A stretch of DNA of 64,000 nucleotides, taken from the NCBI RefSeq assembly GCF_020524625.1, contig NZ_JAIVLL010000002.1, forward strand, positions 248,001-312,000. The letters run 5' to 3'. The position numbers were made by a program, and so were the translations under genes. Below the pieces are notes generated by a model. That model worked only from the letters and a program-made list of their open reading frames with translations, did no database searches and had not been told where the DNA came from. Shown here one piece after another: positions 29,044 through 38,166 of the stretch. The DNA comes from Brevundimonas poindexterae (GTDB taxonomy: Bacteria; Pseudomonadota; Alphaproteobacteria; Caulobacterales; Caulobacteraceae). The stretch's first letter is position 1; the number at the start of each line of letters is the position of its first letter.

Positions 29044-29715
29044 TCACGCCTCCAGCCGGTATCCCGCGCCGCGCACGGTCTGCAGCATGGCCTTGTCAAA
29101 GCCCTTGTCGATCTTGGAGCGCAGGCGGCTGATGTGCACGTCGATGACGTTCGTCTGGGGGTCGAAATGATACTCCCAGACCTTCTCCAGCAGCATGGTG
29201 CGGGTCACCGACTGGCCGGCGTGGCGCATCATGAACTCCAGCAGCTGGAACTCGCGCGGCTGCAGGTCGATCTCCTGGCCAGCGCGGTGCACCTCGCGGC
29301 TGATCAGGTTCATCTCCAGATCACCGACCTTGAGCACGGTCGCCACCGAGCCGGTCTCGCGACGGCGCGACAGGGCCTCGACCCGCGCGATCAGTTCGGC
29401 AAAGGCATAGGGTTTGACCAGATAGTCGTCGGCCCCGGCCTGCAGGCCCGTCACCCGGTCCTCGACCTCGCCCAGCGCCGACAGGAACAGCACAGGGGTC
29501 TGGTCGCCGTTCTTGCGCACCGTCTCGACCATGCCCACGCCGTCGAGGCGCGGCATCATCCGGTCGACCACATAGACGTCATAGCCGCCCTTCTGGGCCT
29601 CCAGCAGGCCAAAGGCACCGTCCACGGCGTGGACCACCTCATGGCCGGCCTCGGTCAGGCCCCGGACCATGGCCGTCGCCGCTTCGGCGTCGTCCTCGAC
29701 CACCAGAATGCGCAT
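29044..29715 (-). CDS. OmpR/PhoB-family response regulator
   Basis: A 223-residue DNA-binding regulator. The receiver domain (1-118) has the acidic pair Asp8-Asp9, a phosphoacceptor Asp51 in YVVDRMMPRLDGVG, Ser79 and Lys101 in LVKPYAF. The winged-helix output (about 128-222) ends in NVIDVHISRLRSKIDKGFDKAMLQTVRGAGYRL. It lies 68 bp downstream of degP and 143 bp upstream of its kinase partner. Control of envelope or nitrogen functions is suggested by the neighbours, not shown. Confidence 0.93.
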   Translation of the reverse strand: MRILVVEDDAEAATAMVRGLTEAGHEVVHAVDGAFGLLEAQKGGYDVYVVDRMMPRLDGVGMVETVRKNGDQTPVLFLSALGEVEDRVTGLQAGADDYLVKPYAFAELIARVEALSRRRETGSVATVLKVGDLEMNLISREVHRAGQEIDLQPREFQLLEFMMRHAGQSVTRTMLLEKVWEYHFDPQTNVIDVHISRLRSKIDKGFDKAMLQTVRGAGYRLEA

Positions 29716-29783
29716 CGCCCTCTCCCTTCCTTCCCGCCCCTGCGGGATTCGTCCTCGATGATAGCCGATCCCGGCCGGTTTCC

Positions 29784-31385
29784 TTACTGCGTTGTGGCCG
29801 GAGCCCGCGGTCGCGCCGCCGACGCCCGCGCCGGGACGTCCATCAGCAGCGCCCCGTTTCCGCCCGCCGACCAGACCAGCAGGAAGATTTCGTCCCGCCT
29901 GGCCTCGCGCGCCCGGGCCAGTTCCGCCTCGACGTCAGCCAGGGCGCGGGCCGGCTTCAGACCGCTCTGCATGACGACCATGCCGGGCACCAGCAAGCTG
30001 TCCCCGATCCGGCCGTTCGCCACGATCACCAGTCCGTCGACGCCGGCCGGGATATCGTACTTGCGCCGCAGGTCCGGGGACATGGGGGCCAGCGTCAGGG
30101 CCCCGATCCGCACGCCCTCGCTGGGGGCACCCGCCGGGCGCTGCGGAGCCGGCGCATTCAGTTCCTCAAGCGACGGACGCTTGGCCGCCTTCACCCGGGC
30201 AACCAGACGCCGCTCGCCGCGCAGGACCACGACCTCCAGCATATCATTGACCGCCGCGGCGCCGACCCGACGGGTCAGATCGGTCGCGTCGACCACGGGC
30301 AGCTCGTCCATCTCGATGACGATGTCGCCGGGGCGCAGGCCTCCGCGCGCCGCAGGACCGCCGGGGGTCACCTCGATGACCATGGCGCCCTGCATGCCCG
30401 CGTCCAGGCCCAGGGCCTCGCGATAGGGTTCCAGATCGGCGATCTGGACGCCCAGATAGCCGCGCTCGATCTGCTCGCCGCGCATGAGCCGGTCGGTGAT
30501 GGCCTTGGCGGTCTCGGCGGGAATGGCAAAGCCGATGCCGATCGACCCGCCGGTCGGCGAGAAGATGGCCGTGTTCACGCCGATCACCCGCCCGTAGATG
30601 TCAAAGGTCGGCCCGCCGGAATTGCCCCGGTTGATGGCCGCGTCGATCTGGATGTAGTCGATATAGTTGCTGGAGGCATCGCGCAGGTCGCGCGACTTGG
30701 CCGAGACGATGCCCGCCGTGGCCGTCCCGCCCAGTCCGAACGGATTGCCGACCGCGATCACCCAGTCGCCGACGCGCGGCTCGGCCGATTCCTCGAAGCT
30801 GACATAGGGATAGTTGCCGCCCTCGACCTTGATCACGGCCAGGTCGGTGCTCTCGTCGCGCCCCACCAGACGCGCGGGCAGGACCCGGTTGTTGGCCAGC
30901 CGGACGGTGATCTCCTCGGCATTGGCGATCACATGGTTGTTGGTGACGATGTAGCCGTCGGGCGAGATGAAGAAGCCCGAGCCCGCGCCCATGGCGGTCT
31001 CGCCCTCCTCGTCGCCCCCCTCGCCCTCGGGCACCTGGAAGTCGAACGGCAGGCCGGGAATCTGCATCCCGTTGGTGGCGGGCCGGGCGATGCGCGTCTT
31101 CACATCGATCTGCACCACTGCGGGCGCCACCTGGTTGAAGATGTCGGCGAAGCTGACCGGGGCGCCGGGCGGCGGACCGAAGGCGGCACCGGGCGCACCG
31201 GCGGACGGCGTGATCGGTCCGTTGACCGACAGCAGGCTGCCTTCCATGCCGGGCCAGCGAATCAGCCCGCCCGCCGTGGCGATGACCGCCACCAGCAGGC
31301 CGGCAGCCGCACCGATGATGAACTCCTTGCGCTTCAACGTCCGCTTCCTGTTCGATCTTGCGCCGCGCCCGAAGGGGACCGGCAT
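29784..31385 (-). CDS. degP: DegP/HtrA family periplasmic serine endopeptidase
   Basis: A 533-residue envelope protease/chaperone. An N-terminal anchor (about 22-45) is followed by the trypsin-like domain with His151 in VTNNHVIAN, Asp181 in STDLAVIKV and Ser256 in INRGNSGGP. Two PDZ domains follow (about 300-380 and 410-510). The ATG at 31385 lies too close to AAGGAC. A TTG at 31337, 6 bases after AGGAAG, would begin MKRKEFIIGAAAGL and may be the real start. It stands between the ccm genes and the two-component pair, an order conserved in several alphaproteobacteria. Confidence 0.92.
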   Translation of the reverse strand: MPVPFGRGARSNRKRTLKRKEFIIGAAAGLLVAVIATAGGLIRWPGMEGSLLSVNGPITPSAGAPGAAFGPPPGAPVSFADIFNQVAPAVVQIDVKTRIARPATNGMQIPGLPFDFQVPEGEGGDEEGETAMGAGSGFFISPDGYIVTNNHVIANAEEITVRLANNRVLPARLVGRDESTDLAVIKVEGGNYPYVSFEESAEPRVGDWVIAVGNPFGLGGTATAGIVSAKSRDLRDASSNYIDYIQIDAAINRGNSGGPTFDIYGRVIGVNTAIFSPTGGSIGIGFAIPAETAKAITDRLMRGEQIERGYLGVQIADLEPYREALGLDAGMQGAMVIEVTPGGPAARGGLRPGDIVIEMDELPVVDATDLTRRVGAAAVNDMLEVVVLRGERRLVARVKAAKRPSLEELNAPAPQRPAGAPSEGVRIGALTLAPMSPDLRRKYDIPAGVDGLVIVANGRIGDSLLVPGMVVMQSGLKPARALADVEAELARAREARRDEIFLLVWSAGGNGALLMDVPARASAARPRAPATTQ

Positions 31386-31455
31386 GTCCTTGACGATATA
31401 GGGCCTTGGGCCGGATCACCAATCGCTGCGACGCAACAGGGACAGGTGGTGTCGG

Positions 31456-31974
31456 CTATCCTTGGGTTTTCGGCGGCGAAGTTGCGTCATCTTCGGGGCC
31501 GGACGTTGCAGCCTTGAGAAGGTCCTGCACCGCAAGACGTTCAGACTCCGTCAATTCCGCCGGCCCCTCGGCCACCGGCCTGCGGCGCCCGATCCAGACC
31601 AGCACTACCCCGCCGCCCAGCACCAGAACCAGCGGCAGCCCCCACAGCAGCAGGGTCCCGGCCCGCAGCGGCGGCGTGAACAGCACATAGTCGCCGTATC
31701 GCGCCACCAGCCCCTCGCGGATCTCGGCATCGCTCTCGCCCGCAGCAATCCGGTCGCGCACCCAGCGGCGCATGTCCGAGGCCACGCCCGCGGGCGAGTC
31801 GGCGATCGACTCGTGCTGGCAGACCACGCACCGGATCTCGTTGAACAGGGCCTGGGCGCGGGCCTCCTGCTCCGGGCGGGCCAGCGGCTGGTCCGGCGTC
31901 GGCGGGGGCTCCTGCGCGAGCGCCCCCCCGGACAGGCCGACCATCATCAGCAGCGTCAGGATCAGGCGCCTCAT
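31456..31974 (-). CDS. ccmH: Cytochrome c-type biogenesis protein CcmH (CycL)
   Basis: A 172-residue membrane-anchored thiol-disulfide protein of the system I haem lyase. A signal peptide (to about residue 20) is followed by a periplasmic domain with the redox pair in RCVVCQHESI, which reduces the apocytochrome CXXCH motif. A C-terminal transmembrane helix (about 107-128) follows. The ATG at 31974 overlaps the ccmF stop as ATGA. The thioredoxin gene ccmG, often between ccmF and ccmH, is absent here. The order ccmI-E-F-H is that of rhizobial cycHJKL. Confidence 0.94.
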   Translation of the reverse strand: MRRLILTLLMMVGLSGGALAQEPPPTPDQPLARPEQEARAQALFNEIRCVVCQHESIADSPAGVASDMRRWVRDRIAAGESDAEIREGLVARYGDYVLFTPPLRAGTLLLWGLPLVLVLGGGVVLVWIGRRRPVAEGPAELTESERLAVQDLLKAATSGPEDDATSPPKTQG

Positions 31975-33974
31975 GCCACCCCCCGGCGCCGCGCCACATC
32001 CGCGGTCCGCAGGCGGCGATCCATCAGTGACAGTAGCCCGCCCAGCGCCATCAGCGCCGGTCCGAGGAAGATCAGCCGCGCCCACGGATTCCAGTGCATG
32101 CGCACCGTCCACGCCCGGCCCCCGCTCTCACCGGCCCGCCGTTCGCCCAGCACCAGATAGACATCGTCCAGACCGTGGAAGCTCAGCCCCACCTCGGTCG
32201 TGGTCTGCCCGCCCGCGGGGAAGAAGCGTCGCTCGGCCCGCACCATTTCCGGGCGTCCGCCACCCAGCGGCTCGACATCCAGCGTGGCGCGCTCGGCCAG
32301 ATAGTTCGGCCCCTCGACGATCTCGACCGCCCGCAGCGTGGCCTGATACGGACCGGCCGCCACCATCTGGCCGATCTCGAGTGGACGGGCCGCCTCGACC
32401 TTCAGCCCGGTCTCAACCACCGCGCCCAGCACAAACAGCCCCAGCCCCGCATGGGCCGCCGTCATGCCCCAGGCCGCCAGCGGCAGGGCCTGCACCCTCC
32501 GGCCCAGCTCGCCCGCCGTTCGCTTGCCGAACAGGCGCACACGCTCGGCCAGCTCGGCCAGCGCCCCCAGCACCAGCCACGCCCCCAGCGCCAGACCGGC
32601 CCCGGTCAGCGCCTGACGGGGCTGGAACAGGGCCCAGATCACGACCGCGAACACCAGCGACAGACCCGCTGCCCAGGCCAGCCTCTGCAGCGCCCCGACC
32701 GCGTCCCCCCGCTTCCACGCCAAGAGCGGCCCCATGGGCAGGATCAGCAGGGCTACGGCCATCAGCGGGGTGAAGGTCACGGCGAAATAGGGAGGGCCGA
32801 CCGAGATGGTCGCCCCGCCCGCCGCCTCGAGGATCAGCGGATAGAGCGTCCCGACCAGCACGGTCGCGGCGGCCACCGACAGGAACAGATTGTTGAGCAC
32901 CAGCGCGCCCTCGCGGCTGATCGGGGCAAACAGGGCCTTGCCCGTCAGCTGCCCGGCCCGGAGCGCGAACAGGGCAAAGGCCGCCCCCGCCGTCAGGCCA
33001 AGGATGCCCAGCAGCATCAGCCCCCGCTCGGGGTCGACGGCAAAGGCATGCACGCTGGTCAACACGCCCGAGCGCACCAGGAAAGCCCCCAGCATCGACA
33101 GGGTGAAGGCCACCAGCGCCAGAAAGACTGTCCAGCCGATCAGCGCCCCGCGCCGCTCGGTCACGACCGCGCTGTGCAACAGGGCCGCGGCGGCCAGCCA
33201 GGGCATGAAGCTGGCGTTCTCGACAGGGTCCCAGAACCACCAGCCGCCCCAGCCCAGTTCGTAATAGGCCCAGAAACTGCCCAGCGTGATGCCGGCGGTC
33301 AGCAGGGCCCAGCTGGCCAGCGCCCACGGCCGGATCCAGCGTCCCCAGGCGGGCCAGAACCCCGCCCCCGGCCGCCCCTCGATCAGGGCCGCAACCGCCA
33401 GCGAGAAACACACCGACAGGCCGACATAGCCGCCGTAGAGCAGCGGCGGGTGGAAGGCGAGCGCCGGGTCCTGCAACAGCGGGTTCAGCGACGCCCCCTC
33501 GACCGGCACCGGATCCATGCGACCGAACGGGCTGGAGGTGAACAGCACAAAGGCCAGGAACAGGGCGCCCAGCCCGCCCTGCACGGCCACGGCCACGGCC
33601 TTGAGCCCGAACGGCAGCCCCCCGGCCCCCGTGCGGGCCCGCGCCAGCATCGCGCCGAAGCCCGTCAGCACCAGACACCACAGCAGCAGCGAGCCCTCGT
33701 GGCTGCCCCAAGCGCCGGCCACCTTGTAGAGCATCGGCTTGTCCGTGTGGCTGTTGGAGGCCACGTTCGACACCGAGAAGTCCGAGACCACAAAGGCCCA
33801 GATCAGCACCAGAAAGGCCAGCACCACGGCCAGACAGGCGGCCAGCGCGGCGCCCTCTCCGGCCCCCGCCAGAACGGGGCTGGCGCGCATCCGTCCGGCA
33901 ACCGACAGACCGGCCTGCAGCACGCTGAGCGCCAGGGCGAGGCACAGGGCAAAGGCCCCCAGTTCGACGATCAC
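31971..33974 (-). CDS. ccmF: Cytochrome c haem lyase subunit CcmF (CycK)
   Basis: A 667-residue polytopic inner-membrane protein that attaches haem to apocytochrome c. It has about 15 hydrophobic helices and the tryptophan-rich signature GWGGWWFWDPVENASFMPWL in its second quarter (WWD domain). Conserved periplasmic His residues occur in this segment and in the DPALAFHPPLLYGGY stretch. The GTG at 33974 is chosen because it overlaps the ccmE stop as GTGA and gives a standard N-terminus. It forms the lyase complex with CcmH and CcmI. Confidence 0.95.
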   Translation of the reverse strand: MIVELGAFALCLALALSVLQAGLSVAGRMRASPVLAGAGEGAALAACLAVVLAFLVLIWAFVVSDFSVSNVASNSHTDKPMLYKVAGAWGSHEGSLLLWCLVLTGFGAMLARARTGAGGLPFGLKAVAVAVQGGLGALFLAFVLFTSSPFGRMDPVPVEGASLNPLLQDPALAFHPPLLYGGYVGLSVCFSLAVAALIEGRPGAGFWPAWGRWIRPWALASWALLTAGITLGSFWAYYELGWGGWWFWDPVENASFMPWLAAAALLHSAVVTERRGALIGWTVFLALVAFTLSMLGAFLVRSGVLTSVHAFAVDPERGLMLLGILGLTAGAAFALFALRAGQLTGKALFAPISREGALVLNNLFLSVAAATVLVGTLYPLILEAAGGATISVGPPYFAVTFTPLMAVALLILPMGPLLAWKRGDAVGALQRLAWAAGLSLVFAVVIWALFQPRQALTGAGLALGAWLVLGALAELAERVRLFGKRTAGELGRRVQALPLAAWGMTAAHAGLGLFVLGAVVETGLKVEAARPLEIGQMVAAGPYQATLRAVEIVEGPNYLAERATLDVEPLGGGRPEMVRAERRFFPAGGQTTTEVGLSFHGLDDVYLVLGERRAGESGGRAWTVRMHWNPWARLIFLGPALMALGGLLSLMDRRLRTADVARRRGVA

Positions 33975-34441
33975 GGCTGGGCCTCGCCGCTCTCGGGGCG
34001 CCACTCGCCGCGTTCCTTCAGCCGTTCGGCGACCTCGCGCGGCATATAGGTCTCGTCATGCTTGGCCAGCACCTGCCGGGCGACAAAGGTCCGGTCCGCG
34101 CGGAACTCACCCTCGACCACCACGCCCTGCTCTTCCTTGAACAGGTCGGGCAGGTCGCCCTGATAGACGACGGGCGTCGAGGCGGCATTGTCGGTCACGC
34201 GAAAGCGCACCCGGCCGCCGTCCTCGCGGACCACACTGCCGGCCTCGACCAGTCCGCCCAGACGCATGGCCCGGCCGGGGGGCGCAGCCTCGACCGTGGC
34301 CTCGGACGGCGAGACGAAAAAGGTCACCGTGTCCTGCATGGCCCACAGGCTCAGACCCACGGCCAGCGCCAGCACGGGCGCCACGGCCATCAGCACCCAC
34401 ATGCGGCGGCGCGCCTTCGGCGATTTCGGCATCCAGCCCAT
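33971..34441 (-). CDS. ccmE: Cytochrome c haem chaperone CcmE (CycJ)
   Basis: A 156-residue membrane-tethered haem chaperone. One N-terminal helix (about 15-36) is followed by an OB-fold domain beginning DTVTFFVSPSEA. The covalent haem-binding His lies in LAKHDETYMP (the HxxxY motif). It receives haem from CcmC/CcmD and gives it to CcmF. The ATG at 34441 overlaps the ccmI stop as TGATG, whereas the open frame extends upstream in antisense to ccmI. Length is typical for the family (about 150). Confidence 0.95.
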   Translation of the reverse strand: MGWMPKSPKARRRMWVLMAVAPVLALAVGLSLWAMQDTVTFFVSPSEATVEAAPPGRAMRLGGLVEAGSVVREDGGRVRFRVTDNAASTPVVYQGDLPDLFKEEQGVVVEGEFRADRTFVARQVLAKHDETYMPREVAERLKERGEWRPESGEAQP

Positions 34442-35295
34442 CAGCCAGCCCCTCCGGCCCGGGCCGGCAGTCGCGACTCCAGATCGACGCGGCGCGGATC
34501 GGCGGGCGACAGGGCCGCGATCAGCGGGCCCCACATCTCATGCACCCGGGCGGCGTCCCCGCGCTCAAGCGCCAGCTCGCCGAGGAAATAGCGGGCGCCC
34601 AGCTGGTTCGGGTCCAGCTCCAGTGCCCGGGTAAAGGCCATCTCCGCGTCCTCGCCGACCTCGCCGTCCTGGGTCCGCACCAGCGCCTCGCCCAGCCGGG
34701 CCCAGGTCTGGGCATCCTCGGGCTTGAGGGCCGCGGCCCGACGCAGGGCCTGGGCCGCGCCAATCGAATCCCCGGCCTCGAACCGGGCCGCGCCCAGCAG
34801 GGCCTGGGCCTCGAAACTGTCGGGGCGGGCCTCGGCCTCGCGCCCCATCACGGCGGCCAGACGCGGGGCGTCCAGCATGCCGGGCGTCTCCGCCCACTCG
34901 GCCACCCGCCGGGCATAGGGTTGATCGGGCACGCCGGGATTGCCTTGCCACACATAGAGGCCCAGCGCCCCCAGCACGCCCGCGGCCACCCCGCCCAGCA
35001 CCCAGCCGGCATGGCGGGCCTGGGCCCGGTCATCCAGCGGCTCCGCCTGTCCGACGGCCACGGGGTCCAGATGCCGGCGCGCCACCTCGGCCCGCGCGGT
35101 CTCCAGCGCCTCCCCGGCCAGCACCCCCCGTCCCGCCATCCGGTCCAGTTCGGCCAGATCACGGGCCAGGGCGCGGCCTCGCACTGCATCCGTCGCGACG
35201 GGCAGGCCCTGCCGGCCACCGCTTCGCGCAGCGCTCAGGATCAGCAGCCCCGCCAGCGCGCAGGCCAGTCCCGTCAGGGTCCAGAAGATCAGCAT
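34441..35295 (-). CDS. ccmI: Cytochrome c biogenesis protein CcmI (CycH)
   Basis: A 284-residue inner-membrane protein that presents apocytochrome c to the haem lyase. Two transmembrane helices (about 3-22 and 96-114) bracket a cytoplasmic loop with a leucine/arginine-rich segment (ALARDLAELDRMAGRG). The periplasmic C-terminal half contains TPR-like repeats (residues ~150-270, with AWLRRAAALKPEDAQTWARLGEAL-like pattern). It is the first gene of the ccmIEFH operon, and the adjacent orphan gene is 17 bp upstream on the same strand. Length and layout fit CycH. Confidence 0.9.
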   Translation of the reverse strand: MLIFWTLTGLACALAGLLILSAARSGGRQGLPVATDAVRGRALARDLAELDRMAGRGVLAGEALETARAEVARRHLDPVAVGQAEPLDDRAQARHAGWVLGGVAAGVLGALGLYVWQGNPGVPDQPYARRVAEWAETPGMLDAPRLAAVMGREAEARPDSFEAQALLGAARFEAGDSIGAAQALRRAAALKPEDAQTWARLGEALVRTQDGEVGEDAEMAFTRALELDPNQLGARYFLGELALERGDAARVHEMWGPLIAALSPADPRRVDLESRLPARAGGAG

Positions 35296-35312
35296 GCCCG
35301 GCGTTTAGCCGA

Positions 35313-36677
35313 TCAGGCGGCCTCGGGCGAGGCCCTGTGCGGCGGCATGGCGTGAATCGTCGCAGTGGCGCGGCGTCGCACCGTCCGGGCCGCCTCGGTC
35401 GCCTGAAGATGCGTCAGGAAGCGGGCCACGATTTCCATCAGGGCCAGGGCGCGGTCCACATCCTCGACCTCGTCCCCGTGGATCATGTCAAAGGCCTCAT
35501 CGGCATGGCGGCCCAGCATCTCGATCAGGGCATCGGCCTGTCGCTTGCGATCGGACTCACAGCCGAACACCGCCGCCGCCGAGTGGACCGACCCCAGCAT
35601 CCGCACCAGAACCTCGGCGGTCGCCAGCGCCTCCGAGGTCGGATCGACGGTCAGGTCCGGCACCTTGCGGGTCATCCGCCCGGCCAGGGTCGCGCGCGTC
35701 ATCGGCAGGGCCGCCTCCACCGCCCGGCCGGTGCCCCGGATGGTGTCGCTCAGCCGTCTGGCCACCTTGGTGCGCGCCTCGCGCACACTCTGGCCCCAGG
35801 CGCTTCCGGGCTGCATCTCAAGCGTGACGTCCAGCTCATTGAGCGTGGCCGCGCACCAGCTGATATCCTCCAGCCGTGCGCCCGCCTCGGCACCCGCGTC
35901 GGGTCCGGGCCGGAAGGCCGCTATCCGGTCCGCGCGCACGCTGATCCCGTCGATCAGGCGTTGAATGAAGACGGCCATTTCCGTGCCGCTCAGGAAATCA
36001 TCCCGACCCGCCGAGCCGTTGGTCTGGGTCACCAGTCGCAGCACCAGCGCCGCATCCCGCAGATGGGCGAACAGTATATCGATCAGGCGCGGCGCCCCGT
36101 CCTCGTGGATCTCGGCGGCATCGCGCACGGCCAGGCGCAGTTCTGCCAGACTGTCGCCGTCGGGACGCCCCAGCCAGGTCTCCAGATGATTGAGCGCCTT
36201 GCGCGCCAGATGCGCCAGATCCAGACAGCGGGCCAGCAGTGCCAGCCCCTCCTCGCGCTGGTCGGCGGCCAACCCCTCCGGCCAGACGGCCGCGGGGCGA
36301 TCCCGGACGGCGGCAGCCGCGGCCAGGCACAGCCGATCGGCCACCACTGTGGCATCGGGCGCATAGCGATCCAGCCGTCCCAGAAGGTCCAGTTCGCTCT
36401 CGCGCGCCACCGCCCAGAGGCGCGGCAGGACGGAGGCCGGGAAGGTCAGGGCCTCGATACCATCCGGACGCGGACGAAACATCGGAATGAGCGGCTGCAG
36501 CGCCAGATCCCGGCGCTTCTGTTCCTGCCCGGCCTCGACCAGCATCCGCCCCAGCTCGCGCGCCTTTTCGCCCGGCCAGCTGCCGACAGCACGGCGCAGG
36601 CCGTCCAGAAGGGGCGGCGGGCACAGGGTGATCAGATGCGCCAGGGCGGCACGATGGGCGACCGACAGACCGGCCAT
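35313..36677 (-). CDS. Hypothetical helical protein
   Basis: A 454-residue protein with no recognised domain. It is largely alpha-helical, rich in Ala, Leu, Arg and Glu, without a signal peptide or membrane segment, and ends in a Pro/Ala-rich tail. A Trp-Cys-Ala-Ala block and scattered heptad-like leucines suggest coiled or bundled helices. The ATG at 36677 is preferred over an upstream GTG, because TGGAG sits 6 bases before it. It reads into ccmI 17 bp later, so it may share the cytochrome biogenesis transcript. It could be a lineage-specific regulator; nothing supports a firm role. Confidence 0.75.
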   Translation of the reverse strand: MAGLSVAHRAALAHLITLCPPPLLDGLRRAVGSWPGEKARELGRMLVEAGQEQKRRDLALQPLIPMFRPRPDGIEALTFPASVLPRLWAVARESELDLLGRLDRYAPDATVVADRLCLAAAAAVRDRPAAVWPEGLAADQREEGLALLARCLDLAHLARKALNHLETWLGRPDGDSLAELRLAVRDAAEIHEDGAPRLIDILFAHLRDAALVLRLVTQTNGSAGRDDFLSGTEMAVFIQRLIDGISVRADRIAAFRPGPDAGAEAGARLEDISWCAATLNELDVTLEMQPGSAWGQSVREARTKVARRLSDTIRGTGRAVEAALPMTRATLAGRMTRKVPDLTVDPTSEALATAEVLVRMLGSVHSAAAVFGCESDRKRQADALIEMLGRHADEAFDMIHGDEVEDVDRALALMEIVARFLTHLQATEAARTVRRRATATIHAMPPHRASPEAA

Positions 36678-36765
36678 GGGCACTCCACGCGAACAGCACG
36701 TCGCCGCACACTGGCCGGGCCAGGGTTAATAATCCGTCCACCCTGTTTCAGAGTTACAGGCGGCG

Positions 36766-38166
36766 TCAGCCTTCGGCGGCGGGCAGGTCCAGCACAGCCT
36801 TCAACCCGCCCATCTCGCTGCGCGACAGGGCCACCCGGCCGTTGTAGGCCCTGGTCAGATCATCGACGATCGACAGGCCCAGACCCGATCCGGGCGCATC
36901 CTCGTCCATGCGGGTGCCGCGCTTGAGGGCCGCTTCCCACTGGTCCTCGGCCAGACCCGGCCCGTCGTCCTCGACCACCACCACCATCTGGCCGAGACCC
37001 GTCCCTCCGGCGCTGACCCGCACCCGGCGCTTCGCCCATTTGCAGGCGTTCTCGATCAGATTGCCGAGAATCTCCTGCAAATCCTGACGCTCGCCCCGGA
37101 ACATCAGGTCGTCGGGCGCGCGCCAGTCGATCTCGACGTCCTTCGAGGCGAACACCCGCTCCAGCATCACGGCCATCTCATCCAGCACCTCGGCCACCGG
37201 GGTACGCTCGCCCAGCCCCTGCGCCCGGGCGGCGGCGCGCGCGCGGCGCAGGTGGTGATCGACCTGGTCCTTCATGACCCGGCTCTGGCGAGTGACCACT
37301 TCGGCCAGGGGGTCGGACCTGCCCTCGGCCTCGGCCAGCATGACCGACAGGGGCGTCTTCAGCGCATGCGCCAGATTGCCGACGTGGGTCCGCTGGCGCT
37401 CCACCACCTCGGTATTGTGGTCCAGCAGGCGGTTGACCTGCTCGGCCAGCGGCTGGATTTCCAGCGGATAGGTGCGCTCGATCCGGCCCGAGCGGCCCTT
37501 CCGCACATCGGCGATTTCATTTCTCAGCAGGAACAGCGGGCGCAGGCCGATTTGCACCTGCATGAACACCGCCGCGACCAGCCCCAACCCCAGGATCAGC
37601 AGGGCGATCCAGGTGAAGGTGGCAAAGGCCCGCGTGTCCGCGTCGATGTCCGACCGGTCCATGCCTGCCATGAACACCAGCGGCCGCTCGCGCCCCGGCA
37701 GCACCTTGACGCTGGCCGCGATCCTGAGCGGCCGGTCGACCGGGCCGATGGCCGTATAGCTGAGGGTGCGCCCGCGCTCGAGGCGGGCCGGCATGTCGCG
37801 CGGGATCAGCAGGTCCTCGCCCGCCAGCGACGGCGAGCGTTCCAGGATACGCATCCCCCCCTGCCCGTCGAATTCAGCCACCACCCAGTATTTGCCCGAC
37901 AGGGGGCGAAGCGTGCGCGAATCCTGAATTTCGGCGACCGACACCTGGCCGCCGACCACGGTCGTGGCCAGCACCACCTCGTCGATGGTTTCCGCCAGGG
38001 CATAGCCCATGCGGCGCAGCGCCGATTCCTGATACTGGCTGGTCAGCATCCAGCCCGTCAGCACCAGCGCCACCGCCATCCAGGCCGAGGCCAGCCAGAT
38101 CAGACGCCGGGTCAGCGAGCGACCGGGGCGTCCAAACGCCCGTCCGGCCCAGACCTGCCAGTTCAC
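36766..38166 (-). CDS. Sensor histidine kinase, PhoQ-like
   Basis: A 466-residue transmembrane kinase. Helix 1 (about 20-43) and helix 2 (about 187-208) enclose a ~140-residue periplasmic domain of the PhoQ type. HAMP-like and HisKA regions follow with a NLAHALKTPLSVML box. The HATPase_c domain carries NLIENACKWAKR, EDDGPGLAED and GSGLGLSIV. The HALKTP variant is typical of PhoQ-family kinases. It overlaps the response regulator by four bases, and a PepSY protein lies upstream. Mg2+ or cationic peptide sensing is a family expectation, not shown here. Confidence 0.92.
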   Translation of the reverse strand: MNWQVWAGRAFGRPGRSLTRRLIWLASAWMAVALVLTGWMLTSQYQESALRRMGYALAETIDEVVLATTVVGGQVSVAEIQDSRTLRPLSGKYWVVAEFDGQGGMRILERSPSLAGEDLLIPRDMPARLERGRTLSYTAIGPVDRPLRIAASVKVLPGRERPLVFMAGMDRSDIDADTRAFATFTWIALLILGLGLVAAVFMQVQIGLRPLFLLRNEIADVRKGRSGRIERTYPLEIQPLAEQVNRLLDHNTEVVERQRTHVGNLAHALKTPLSVMLAEAEGRSDPLAEVVTRQSRVMKDQVDHHLRRARAAARAQGLGERTPVAEVLDEMAVMLERVFASKDVEIDWRAPDDLMFRGERQDLQEILGNLIENACKWAKRRVRVSAGGTGLGQMVVVVEDDGPGLAEDQWEAALKRGTRMDEDAPGSGLGLSIVDDLTRAYNGRVALSRSEMGGLKAVLDLPAAEG

